Positions 55,907-64,000 of a stretch of 64,000 bases of DNA are shown here, in pieces. Source of the DNA: Asterella californica. Lineage: Eukaryota > Streptophyta > Marchantiopsida > Marchantiales > Aytoniaceae. The number at the start of each line of letters is the position of its first letter. Within the stretch, counting starts at the first letter, position 1. Location of the stretch: contig JAYKYS010000002.1 in NCBI GenBank assembly GCA_036924285.1, forward strand, positions 7,998,001 through 8,062,000. Reading direction: 5' to 3'. The position numbers and the translations under genes were made by a program. The notes below the pieces were generated by a model that searched no databases, was not told the DNA's origin, and saw only the letters and a list, made by a program, of their open reading frames with translations.

Positions 55907-56875
55907 TCTGACTGCTTCGGCACCTCTTGCTCCGTTGTTAGGACAATTTCGCTAGAAATGAGAACCTCCACACGTCCAACAAGTGATTCCTCCAAAGTTA
56001 CCTTGGTTGCCTCCAAAGTTACCTTGATTTCCTCGGTTGGGATTGTTGTCGTAACCTCTTTGACCTCCTCCTCCACCTTTGTTCCTCCATTCTCGTAACT
56101 GCACCACGTTTATCTTGAGATCCGCAAGAGTATCGGTGATGCTCTTCAGCTCGGCATGAAAATCAGAGGTGGCAGTAGACATCGTTGTTGGGACAAACGG
56201 TCTTGGTCCCACCGTTGGAGTAGGAGCTGACGTTGAAGCAATCACCAATTGTGATGGTGCAGGTGCGATCGTTATGACTACACCAGGAGTCGGAGTTGAC
56301 ACCAGAGCAGCATGATGAGGTTGGATGATATCTCCTTCATCCAAACTCTCTTCCATATTTGTCGCAATCTTGATGGCCTCCGCTTTTGTTGCTGGCTTCT
56401 CGTACCTCACTTGGGTTCGAATTGAAGGCCTCAACCCTCCCACCAAGTTCTTGGTCAACACTGCTCCAATCCCCGCCATCGTTAACTCCACATTGTCTCC
56501 ACTCTTCCGTAGGACCGTCCGAAACCGTTGCTCCAACTTATCCACCCTTTCGGCATATTGCCGAACTTTCTCGTCGTCCCGTTGCTTCAAATGAGTAAGC
56601 TCCACCATGAGCTTCTCATAACTCTCTTCTGGAAGAAATTCTTCGATGAGTGCATTACTCAACGTCTCCCATGTGTCCTCAACTGCACCAGGTGTCTTGC
56701 TCTTCACTCGGTCTTCATACCACGTAAGAGCAAAATCTTCTAAAAACTCTGGCAGTAACAACACCCATTCTTCCTTCCTTCTCACGTTGTTTCCGATGCA
56801 ACCCCTTTTGAAGTCTCGTACAAATGGTTCTACATCTTCATTGTCCTTCCCATGAAACACTGGTAACTTCCCCAT
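55907..56875 (-). CDS. T2 gag (ends at an in-frame TAG)
   Basis: 307 codons from MGKLPVFHGKDNED to GGSHF, then TAG at 55952-55954. The frame continues in phase as RNCP and joins pol. Gag motifs are LTWYED, a QYAERVDKLEQRFR coiled stretch and VGGLRP. A Gly/Asn-rich tract with two NQGNFGG repeats precedes the knuckle CWTCGGSHF-stop-RNC. T1 has CAG (Gln) at the stop position. A gag-terminating UAG with partial readthrough would give the Gag:Gag-Pol ratio used by some retroelements, but a recent C-to-T mutation is the simpler explanation. Confidence 0.9.
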
Positions 56876-57088
56876 CTTGTAACTATTCTTTCTACCCTTC
56901 TAATTTTTGTGCAATAACTACTCGCTAAAAGAGTACGAACATCACCAATTCCATTCGCGAATAATCTACCATAAGTAAAATGAAAGGAAATGGTTGTAAC
57001 AACACCTCTTGTGCCATCACTTCTCCCAAGATAATCATGAGCCTGAGTCGCATCACCGCCTTCTCCACCATCCGAATGACGATCTCCA

Positions 57089-57565
57089 TCACAACTCAGC
57101 CGAGTCCTCTTTTGAAGTCGACAACTTCTCCGTCTCAGCTCTTTGAGTCTCGTCCAACTTATCGACTACTGACGTAAGTAGGGCGGCCACATCGACGCAC
57201 TTGTGTCCTCTTGATAGATCACCCACTCCACAACTTGGACAAGGATCTTCGCCTAGAAGATGAATTGGCGCTGGTGACGATGGACCCACTCGAAGACTTA
57301 AATCAGTAAACTCCCGCTTCCCTTTAGCTCTCTCGGTTCTGATTCTAGTTGGACAATTCACTACTTTGTGTCCCAACCCTCTACAGAAATAACACCACAA
57401 GTCGGTTTCTACTCTTCTCCTCGGAGATTCTACTTGAGGTTTAGTACTAGGGTTTTCAAACTCGACGATAATCTCTCTCGAACTTTCTTCGACACTTACT
57501 ATGACATCTAAACCTTGAGGAAGGTTTCTAAGTCTAACTTTCCAATCTTTTGAATTTCCACTCAT
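57089..57565 (-). CDS. T2 extra upstream ORF with two zinc-binding motifs
   Basis: The start is taken at the Met of MSGNSKDWK, which aligns with T1's MEGHQEWK; the frame is open to a Met at 57580. It shares with T1's ORF: WKVRLRNLPQG...VIV, a CCHC knuckle CYFCRGLGHKVVNC (CX2CX4HX4C), DLSLRVGPSSP, and a second motif CPSCGVGDLSRGHKC (CX2CX8HXC). A VAALL...VVDKLDE helix and an acidic Ser/Glu tail follow. Overall identity to T1 is modest, yet the metal ligands and spacings are the same. Its role is unknown. A nucleic-acid-binding accessory protein, for example a chaperone or silencing antagonist, is an inference only. Confidence 0.75.
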   Translation of the reverse strand: MSGNSKDWKVRLRNLPQGLDVIVSVEESSREIIVEFENPSTKPQVESPRRRVETDLWCYFCRGLGHKVVNCPTRIRTERAKGKREFTDLSLRVGPSSPAPIHLLGEDPCPSCGVGDLSRGHKCVDVAALLTSVVDKLDETQRAETEKLSTSKEDSAEL

Positions 57566-57696
57566 GTTGCACCTTCTCAACCATTAAGTGGACAAAATAT
57601 CATAGAGGAAAATAATTCTACATCACTTTCTTAACTCTTCCGAGCTTTATACTGGAAATCGTGTATTACACATGCTATACACGAAATAAAATCTAA

Positions 57697-58014
57697 TTAA
57701 CTATCGAAGATATGATCCTCCTCACCATCGTTTGTACTAATCACAACAGACATCTTGAACTCACTCTTGTAAGGATCCAACTCTACTTCACCAGGAGCAT
57801 TCGTGGCCTCCACCGTGAATGATGCTTTAAACTCGGCTTTCTTCAAATCTGTGCCAATGGTCGCGGAAGCTTCTTCGTATAGAGTAAAGAGGGCACCCCA
57901 AGTGCTATAGATGCGGGTTCGTAACTCATCTATACTTAACTTCGGCTTCTCCGTCTCAGTTCGAACTCCTAAACGTCTCTTCTTCCACCTCGTCATTCGA
58001 ACTGGATTCCCCAT
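57697..58014 (-). CDS. T2 small leader ORF of unknown function
   Basis: 105 codons starting MGNPVRMTRWKKRRLG. A basic N-terminus is followed by a helical segment (LSIDELRTRIYSTWGALFTLYEEA) and then alternating, strand-like sequence (FKASFTVEATNAPGEVELDPYKSEFKMSVVIST) with an acidic end. I recognise no family, and T1 has no counterpart. Its length and its position ahead of the zinc-motif ORF make it plausible as coding. It could also be a chance frame. Confidence 0.4.
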   Translation of the reverse strand: MGNPVRMTRWKKRRLGVRTETEKPKLSIDELRTRIYSTWGALFTLYEEASATIGTDLKKAEFKASFTVEATNAPGEVELDPYKSEFKMSVVISTNDGEEDHIFDS

Positions 58015-58099
58015 GAAGTATCTTCAAGACCTCCTTGTATGCCGAAACGTATATCTCTTAGTTGGTAAGAGATCTCTCCAAGATTTTTGTGGTCTCCAG

Positions 58100-58880
58100 T
58101 AGCTCAACCTCCAAGCTACTAAATCATGAAGTTTCAACAGAAACTTCCCTAATCAGAAGAGATGGTGATGACTGTACAAATTTTCAGAGAACTGAAATTT
58201 GTATATTTTCACTTCCCTCATGGTTGTCAACCCCCTCCACTTTGAAAAATCCTTTCTCCCTCTTCAGACCTCATCTTCTCATGATTTCTTTTGTCCTGGA
58301 TAGCTTATCAGCCACTCTAAAACACTGGAAAGTTTCTCAGGAAAATAAAATTCACAGAAAATCTGACACTGACTGTAAACTTTTTCCAGAGAACAGAATT
58401 CCTCAACTCTCACGAATAGACCCCCTCAACTTTGAAAAATCATTGCTCCCTCTCTAGACCACCTTTTCCTATGATTTCTTTTGTCTTAGATAGTTTATCA
58501 GCCAATCTAAAACACTGGAAAGTTTCACAGGAAAATAAAATTCACAGAAAAGTTGACAGCGACTGTACAAATTTTCCAGAGAGCAGAATTTCTAAACTCA
58601 CAAATTTCTCTCCTCTAATAACTTTTCTCTCCTCCTTTCTCTACAACTCTTGTTGCACCTTCTTTCAACTCTCCTCAAACCCTTTCTAAGTGAACAAGAT
58701 GTAAAGAATGACTTCGAACGCGTCATATATCACTACGGGATACACGAAAGGTTCTAACGTTGCTAACATCGCGTTAGCTCTCTCTCCTCCCAACGTTCTC
58801 TCCATGTGCTCTCTCATAATCTCTTTTTGTCGAATATAGAACTGAACTCTAAACATCGTTCAACGATCCCTTCAAGTGAG
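58100..58880 (-). other. T2 5' leader with 190-bp tandem repeat
   Basis: Two long units with TTTGAAAAATC at 58241 and 58431 share a TGATTTCTTTTGTC, GATAG-TTATCAGCCA and AACACTGGAAAGTTTC core, plus AAAATTCACAGAAAA. A partial unit precedes them. No protein is expected from this stretch; short frames on the other strand merely follow the repeat. Confidence 0.7.
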
Positions 58881-58898
58881 GTCCCGGCAACGGAACCA
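58881..58898 (-). promoter_or_regulatory. T2 primer-binding site, tRNA-Glu type
   Basis: GTCCCGGCAACGGAACCA on the plus strand, four bases from the LTR and identical to T1's. Confidence 0.85.
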
Positions 58899-58902
58899 AA
58901 AA

Positions 58903-59817
58903 TGTAAACCCTCCGCGGTCCTAACGATCAACTACCCCCCGATCTCTCAACCTCCACGATCGTCATCCACGAATCTGCAAATGTCGGGCCTGTCTCTCAC
59001 TCAGGGGTCACCTCTGATGGCTTTGATGGAAGCACACCATGAATCTTGAAGGGAAAAATGCTAAGTTCACTCTCATTCATACACCCACAAACTTATCAAC
59101 TAAAATCTCCATAATCTCATCCACTAAAATCCTCCATTCTAACGACGTCTCTCAAGTTCTCACATGCTAAAAATGTCCCACACTCTCTATATTACTCAAG
59201 TTGTCATTACGACAATGTGAAAACAAGGATGAGGAGCTCTTCTCTACTCCTCTATTTATACATTCTAGGTTTTTACTTTGGTACCCCCGGTAACTCAGCC
59301 GTAACTACTTTTACCGGGTTTTACTAAGATATTACTTAAGGTAAAAGCATTGATCACATGGGCTTTTTATCTTTTCACATGGGCTTATTCCTTCAAAGTC
59401 AACAACTTCTAGAAGGATTCTGGAATATTCTCAAGGAATCTCGAATTTCCACCCCCCCTCTACACTAGGACCCACTAAAAAGGAAACATGTGGAATCTCT
59501 TCTTGTTTTTAATGCCCACAAAGTCCACAACTTTAATCCAACCACTAATATCAAGTCAAAAAGGAGATAAGGGATACTTTCCACCTCCTTTCTACCTTTT
59601 AGACAAGATGACAAGATAGTAGTGCTCACTCTTTAGCAAATATCTGAATTCTGCCAAAAGTACAGCTAAGTTTAACCATAACTAACTTTTAGATAGTCAT
59701 GACTAACTTGATACATCCTTAAAGTACTTTGGCAGCCAATAAACATTCTCAACACTTAGTTATAACTAAACACCTTACTAATAGACAAACTTCCTATGTG
59801 TAACATAGGTCGTTACA
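58903..59817 (-). repeat. T2 5' LTR
   Basis: 915 bp, almost identical to 51061-51975. TATAAATAG (minus strand) at 59252-59260 is the likely promoter for the genomic RNA. The right edge is followed by GATC and M2 RNase H sequence. Confidence 0.95.
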
Positions 59818-61248
59818 GATCCATCGTAACATCGCAATATCAGGAGTTGAACAATTCATGATCATCCCTAACAACGGCAAGCAATCAGTTTCAACCACCA
59901 CTACTGCTCCAATCAAATACTCTTTCTCAGTTTTCATAGCTGAAACAATACCCCACAGTTCTCTCTTCACTTGCGGGTAAGCACGTTGTCGAGCACTTAA
60001 CACCTTCGCTCCGAACCTAACTGCAAACCTTTCTCCATCCTCATCATCTTGTCCGACTGCCCATCCAATTGCAACTGGACTTGTATCCACAGTAAGAACC
60101 ACCGGCCTAGCACCCTTGTAATCAATCCTTCCCAGAACTGGAGGAGATGATAGTAAAGACTTCAGCTTCCTTACCGCATCAGTATGTTCTTCCTCCCATC
60201 TGAACTTATGACCCTTACGCAACAATCCATACAACGGATCCGCCACATGCGCATAATGAGGAATCCAAATGTGGTAGAATACACAAGCACCCAAAAATCT
60301 TCTTACTTCTGTCAGCGAGTTGCAAACCTCCTTCATCCTTCCAATCGCATCCACCTTGTTCGGATCTGGCTTCCGACCAAACGATCCACACAAATGACCA
60401 ACGATCAAAACCTCTCTAACCCCAAAAGTAGACTTCGCACCTGACAACGTAAGATGAACTTCCTCAAGTCGAGATAGGATCTTCTCACAGTCTGCGATGT
60501 GATCAGTGACGTATCGCCGACACCCCCTCTGATCTAATGCTTCATCCTTCTCATCTTCCACACATCCTTTAATGGGGATGTCATCCAAGAACGGCATCGT
60601 CTTTTCAGGAATGAAGTCTCTTAGAACTCGATTCATCCCGTTCATCATGTGTGCTACCGAGTTGGTAGCTCCCTGTGGTAAAGTACACATCCTAACCAAC
60701 CCCAAAGGTGTCCTCATTGTCGTGAAGCTTCTGCTCTCCTCCGCTAGTTGAAATTGATCATACCCTGAGTAAAGATCTCCCATCGAGTAAATCGCTCTTC
60801 CTGCAAACGCTTCTGCAAACTCATCCACAATCGGTCCCACCCCAGCATTTCTGATTGTTACTGCGTTCACCGGCTGCATGTCTTGGATGAACCGCAGCGA
60901 CCCATTCTTCTTTGGTACTGTAAACCATCTGCTTGAATATGGTGCAAACGACGGCTCCAAGATCTTCATCCGCATCTTCTCCTTCAGCAACTCCACTAGT
61001 TTGGGCAAGTGAGCCCGCGGTACTGGAATTGGTCTCAGGTTCCATGGCACATGCGGTACCGTGAAGATAACCATCGGGGTAACAACGTACGGATCTACAC
61101 ACCCAATCTCATGTGGCTCAAAAGCAAATGCTTTCCCATGTCTTGAAAGCATCTCCTTGAAGCACATCCTCTCTTCTGGTAGAAGAGACTCATCAGATCC
61201 AATTTTCAGCTCTTCAAGGGTCTTCTCCGTGAACTTGTGTCCTATCAT
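59818..61248 (-). CDS. M2 RT and RNase H (cut by T2)
   Basis: About 476 codons. Pre-RT HKFTEKTLEELKIG leads to RT motifs VPHVPWNLRPIPVP, YSSRWFTVPKKNGSLRFIQD, YSMGDLYSGYDQF and LPQGATNS, with catalytic FLDDIPIKGC near residue 220. Then come HIADCEKILSRLEEVHLTLSG, VGHLCGSFGRKPDPNKVDAI and ACVFYHIWIPHYAH. RNase H has TVDTSPVAIGW, VKRELWG and VETDCLPLLGM, and runs to MLRWI at T2's right border. The domain is complete except for the insertion, and all catalytic residues are present. Confidence 0.92.
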
Positions 61249-61656
61249 TACAGGATCTCTTAAACTCTTCTCCTTTGAAGCTCAATCCATCTGTTGGTTG
61301 GTGTCTTCCGGCAAAGGACCAGCAACTGGCTTTACCTTCCTATCCACTGTCTTGTACCTTGTCTCAACTCGAACCTCCGGTGCACGGAATGATTCGATCA
61401 CCGAATAGACCTCCCTTGAATGAATCTGCACGACCTTATCCATATCCTCTCATCCAATAGACATGATCTCTCGCAAAGGATCCTCCAACCCATCCTCTTC
61501 ATAAACACCAGAAATCCATTCATCCCCTTCTAGCTCACCCAACTCTTTCAACATCAACTCAACACCACGCAAATGTTTTTGTTCTTTTCTTCTCAACTCT
61601 TCTATCTCCTGTAAATAGCAATCCCACAATCTGAAAACCCAACAAACCCTGTACAA
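61249..61656 (-). pseudogene. M2 pre-RT linker with stops
   Basis: Continuous with the RT frame but interrupted by TGA at 61450 and 61282. The second stands where M3 encodes Arg (CGA) in an ERAS motif, so it is a CpG C-to-T change. The segment shows ELEGDEWISGVYEEDGLEDPL and a KVKPVAGPLPEDTNQQ motif, homologous to M3's linker. Confidence 0.75.
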
Positions 61657-61726
61657 AAGGCACTATCTCCATCAAGCGAGAGTACCTTCTCTTGCGCACC
61701 ACCACAATCCCGCTCTATAGTGGTAC

Positions 61727-64000
61727 TCAACGAAAATCCTTGAACTCTTCACTCACCCTTGGAAGCGGCTTCTCCCTCAAACGATCTCGGTTGCGCTCGT
61801 GGTTGGACGGTACAGTCAGGAACTGTACCGCTCTCTTCCCATCTTGACTTCGGATCCTAGCATACGCAGATCCGTCGTCCAGTACCTTTGTCTCCATCCG
61901 GGTCGCTATGATGAAAGGTTGGCCCAGAATGAGCGGGTATGATGTAGCTTCCTGAACAAAGAAATTTTGCTCGATAGCAACATCACCTACGCGCACTCTG
62001 ATGTCTGGACAAGCTCCATACAAGTCTCCTCTCGTGTTGTTGGCTGCTCTTATGACCCATCCATGCTCTGTGTCGATCGGCCACTTCTTCTTCTTGTATA
62101 GCTCCTTGGACATGATGTTGATTTCTGATCCATGATCGATCAGAGCAACCACCGGCTCATCCAAGTCTTCGATCCTCACCAACATCTTCGTCGTAGCTCG
62201 AGCCCAGTGACTGTGGCTATAATGACTTGAGCTCCGCTTCCCATCCTCCTCTTCATCCTCAAAATGCACCCTGCGTCTTCGATCTCTTTCTTCCTCTGGA
62301 GAATAGACACTGCACCTTGCAAGCTCTCTCTCCTCATCCACAGACATCCTAGTATCCACAACATGCGATAAACTAGTCTCACCCGTAATCTGTCGTTTCC
62401 GTTTGATGACATCGATGATGACATCATGAAACTCACGCTTGGCGATGCCTAACACTTCTCTCAAGGTAAACTCCACCTTCGTATTCAAAATGCGATCTTC
62501 CAAGACTCCCTTCAAGTCTGTTGAAGCCTCGATATCCGACTGCAGATTGTATGCAGCCGGCTTACCCTTCTCCTTCTGAGATTTCTCCTTCGATGGAGAA
62601 GGAGCATCGTCCATCGGTAGGTCTTGAGCTCCTGCATCCCGAAGCTCTTGGCGAACCTTCTCCCCTCGAGTCTGTCTCTTTGAAGAAGTCCCTTCTCCTG
62701 AATCCTCTGAATCTCGCCTTCTCTTCTCTTCCAACAACGCTTCGTGTTGGTTCTTGGCGATGTACGCATGCACCGATAGAGCTTCTATCGGATCCTCCCA
62801 TCCAGTATCTCTTCTGATCGTAGCAGCTGTCCTCTGCAACGTCTCACGTGCCATCTTCCCTTTTTGTTTCATGGAGATGGCAGATGACCACAACTCACTT
62901 GGCTCAACTTGCTTGTTGAAACTCCTCTCAGCTTGATCCTCTACCCTTGTGCCATAAGTTCCAGCTTCCACGATGGCGACTGCTTGTGCTGATAGGTGGT
63001 CCTCAACCAACTTCTTCATCCCTCCTCTACCAAAGTTGGTCTGAAGAAGTGCACCAGTATCCCTCAACGCTACCTTCCCATCCTTCCAGAAGATCACCCC
63101 TTGCTGCAAGGTATCACTGAACTCCTTGCAATCTCTGCGCGGATGATCGGTACCATCGCACCAGATACACCGCTGGATCCAGCCTTGCTTCTCAACAGGT
63201 TTCGCTCCGCTTGTAGACCCTTGTTCCTCCAATCTGGTGAGCTTGATTTGCAAGTCTCGCATTCCACGCATGATCTCCTCAAAGTTTGAATCATCCTTCT
63301 TCGGAGGTACCATAGGTGCCTGAACAACTGGAACAACTGGAACAGCTGGAGCAACTGGTACTACCTGTCTAGCAACAGGAACCACTGGTCGGACTACAGG
63401 AACAGGTGTTACAGCTGTAGGTGTTGGCGTCAGTCTCCTAACAGGAACCTTCTCTCGCCTCCGCTCCCTCTTGGTGAGCAGACCAACAACTTCTTCAACC
63501 TTCTTCCAGCTGCTAGTCAATCCATCGTCCTCCTCCCGGTCTTCCAGAAGTACCTCTAGCTTCTCCTGCAACTTCTCATCTGCAGCCCGGAGAAATAGCT
63601 CTGTCTTGTTGGACTGCAACGTCAACTTCTCCATCCTGGTTAGCCGTGAAAACTGCTTCTCAAACTCCCTGAGCAACTCAATAGCTTGTAGACCCTTCCT
63701 TGGTTGCTCAACCCACTCCAAGAAGGACTTCTTGGTGACTCGATCAGAGTCCTCCAAGAAGGACTTCTTGGTGACTCGATCAGAGTCCTCCAAGAAGTAC
63801 TCATCCATCAAGGCACGAGCAAACGTCTCCTTGTTAAAATGCTTCGTTAGTATTTTAACATGATCCCTAATCTCTGGAGCTGCTGCTAACTCAAACGTCT
63901 CAATCATCTCATCTTCTGAGACCCGGTTGAGCTCCATCTCCTTCACATAATGCCTCAAATATCTTGAGACATCTTTCCCTTCAAACTGGTCAATCCTGCT
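61727..64000 (-). CDS. M2 gag-protease (5' end outside the window)
   Basis: An open frame from the window edge (RIDQFEGKDVSRYL, homologous to M3 RFDGRN) to 61727. Gag shows EMIETFELAAAPEIRDHV, LEWVEQ and LREFEKQFSRL. The segment SFLEDSDRVTKK is duplicated in tandem (36 bp, about 63721-63795). A Val/Pro-rich linker (VVPVAPAVPVVPVV) precedes the zinc motif CIWCDGTDHPRRDC near 63165. After an EEKRRRDSED region and DIEASTDLKGVLEDRIL comes the protease: ALIDHGSEINIMS near 62130, GACPDIRVRVGDVAIEQNFFVQ, YPLILGQPFI. Gag and protease are in one frame here, unlike M3. Confidence 0.9.
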   Translation of the reverse strand, partial: SRIDQFEGKDVSRYLRHYVKEMELNRVSEDEMIETFELAAAPEIRDHVKILTKHFNKETFARALMDEYFLEDSDRVTKKSFLEDSDRVTKKSFLEWVEQPRKGLQAIELLREFEKQFSRLTRMEKLTLQSNKTELFLRAADEKLQEKLEVLLEDREEDDGLTSSWKKVEEVVGLLTKRERRREKVPVRRLTPTPTAVTPVPVVRPVVPVARQVVPVAPAVPVVPVVQAPMVPPKKDDSNFEEIMRGMRDLQIKLTRLEEQGSTSGAKPVEKQGWIQRCIWCDGTDHPRRDCKEFSDTLQQGVIFWKDGKVALRDTGALLQTNFGRGGMKKLVEDHLSAQAVAIVEAGTYGTRVEDQAERSFNKQVEPSELWSSAISMKQKGKMARETLQRTAATIRRDTGWEDPIEALSVHAYIAKNQHEALLEEKRRRDSEDSGEGTSSKRQTRGEKVRQELRDAGAQDLPMDDAPSPSKEKSQKEKGKPAAYNLQSDIEASTDLKGVLEDRILNTKVEFTLREVLGIAKREFHDVIIDVIKRKRQITGETSLSHVVDTRMSVDEERELARCSVYSPEEERDRRRRVHFEDEEEDGKRSSSHYSHSHWARATTKMLVRIEDLDEPVVALIDHGSEINIMSKELYKKKKWPIDTEHGWVIRAANNTRGDLYGACPDIRVRVGDVAIEQNFFVQEATSYPLILGQPFIIATRMETKVLDDGSAYARIRSQDGKRAVQFLTVPSNHERNRDRLREKPLPRVSEEFKDFR

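Larger units (their letters stand above)
51061..59817 (-). mobile_element. T2: Ty3/gypsy LTR retrotransposon, near-intact
   Basis: An 8.76-kb element with two 915-bp LTRs that I see differing at about two positions. It has a perfect 4-bp GATC target duplication and sits in M2's RNase H region. Minus-strand order: LTR, tRNA-Glu PBS, leader with a 190-bp tandem repeat, a 105-codon ORF, the two-zinc-motif ORF, gag, pol, polypurine tract, LTR. The only coding defect I see is one in-frame TAG in gag's zinc knuckle. It is a sister family to T1: proteins align throughout, while LTR bodies are largely different. It is the youngest and most likely transcribed element in the window. Confidence 0.95.
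37299..64000 (-). mobile_element. M2: Ty3/gypsy element of family M, carrying M3 and T2; 5' end outside the window
   Basis: Reading leftward from the window end: gag-protease (64000-61727), linker and RT (61656-59818), the T2 insertion, RNase H end and integrase (51060-49500), polypurine tract and 3' LTR (49424 leftward, split by M3, ending at 37299). Subtracting M3 and one target copy leaves an LTR of about 2014 bp, close to M3's 2034 bp, which supports both boundaries. Translated sequence joins correctly across T2 (LRWI then AYIKSLNPE). Several stops show it is defective. It interrupts the D1 5' LTR; the expected 4-bp duplicate of ATCG (37295-37298) would be past 64000. Confidence 0.85.

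Noticed and set aside
1..64000. CRISPR arrays, bacterial operons, rRNA and complete tRNA genes
   Set aside because: No regularly spaced identical short repeats with unique spacers, no Shine-Dalgarno-led gene clusters, and no full cloverleaf sequence; tRNA-like pieces are primer-binding sites or SINE boxes.

Overview
This window is repeat-dominated nuclear DNA of a land plant. Evidence: several Ty3/gypsy LTR retrotransposons, primer-binding sites matching plant tRNA-Glu and tRNA-Asp 3' ends (from memory), a trihelix (MYB/SANT-like) remnant and AT-rich spacer. One retrotransposon family (M) resembles a lineage I associate mainly with fungi, which together with the low gene content makes a non-seed plant (bryophyte-like) my best guess. 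The species cannot be fixed from sequence alone. No intact ordinary host gene was recognised.

Layout. (1) 1-13632: M1, an old, decayed minus-strand gypsy element, split by T1 (2459-10085), a young minus-strand gypsy element with two ~799-bp LTRs. M1's 5' LTR abuts a broken trihelix domain (13625-13910). (2) 13911-25529: about 11.6 kb of spacer with a SINE-like unit, a TA-flanked MITE candidate, tandem and inverted repeats, and no confident gene. (3) 25530-28167: an LTR-like block, then D2, a plus-strand remnant of an Athila/Tat-like element. (4) About 28.6-37.3 kb: D1, a minus-strand relative of D2 with a decayed gag-pol. Its 5' LTR is cut at 37298 by M2. (5) 37299-64000+: M2, a minus-strand M element carrying two younger insertions: M3 (38896-49003, 2034-bp LTRs) in its 3' LTR, and T2 (51061-59817, 915-bp LTRs) in its RNase H region. 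M2's 5' end, and the rest of D1's LTR, lie past the window.

Insertion order on the right is D1, then M2, then M3 and T2; on the left it is M1, then T1. M3 and T2 have perfect 4-bp target duplications (GCGT, GATC); T1 has 4 bp with one C/T difference. By eye the LTR pairs differ at about 4 sites plus one indel (T1), 6 (M3) and 2 (T2), so all three are recent. Each element encodes gag (assembly, RNA binding), aspartic protease, reverse transcriptase, RNase H and integrase. No chromodomain or env gene was seen. T2 is nearly intact, with one in-frame UAG in gag; the others carry frameshifts or stops.

The least ordinary features are: an extra ORF upstream of gag in family T with two zinc-binding motifs; a hairpin beside the polypurine tract conserved in sequence but read in different frames; a shared UGA-NNN-AUG in the integrase of M2 and M3; a short sequence module recurring in LTRs and leaders of unrelated families; ~181-bp and ~157-bp periodic repeats in the M LTR; and dense GTCTTC/GAAGAC palindromes in the D1 U3.
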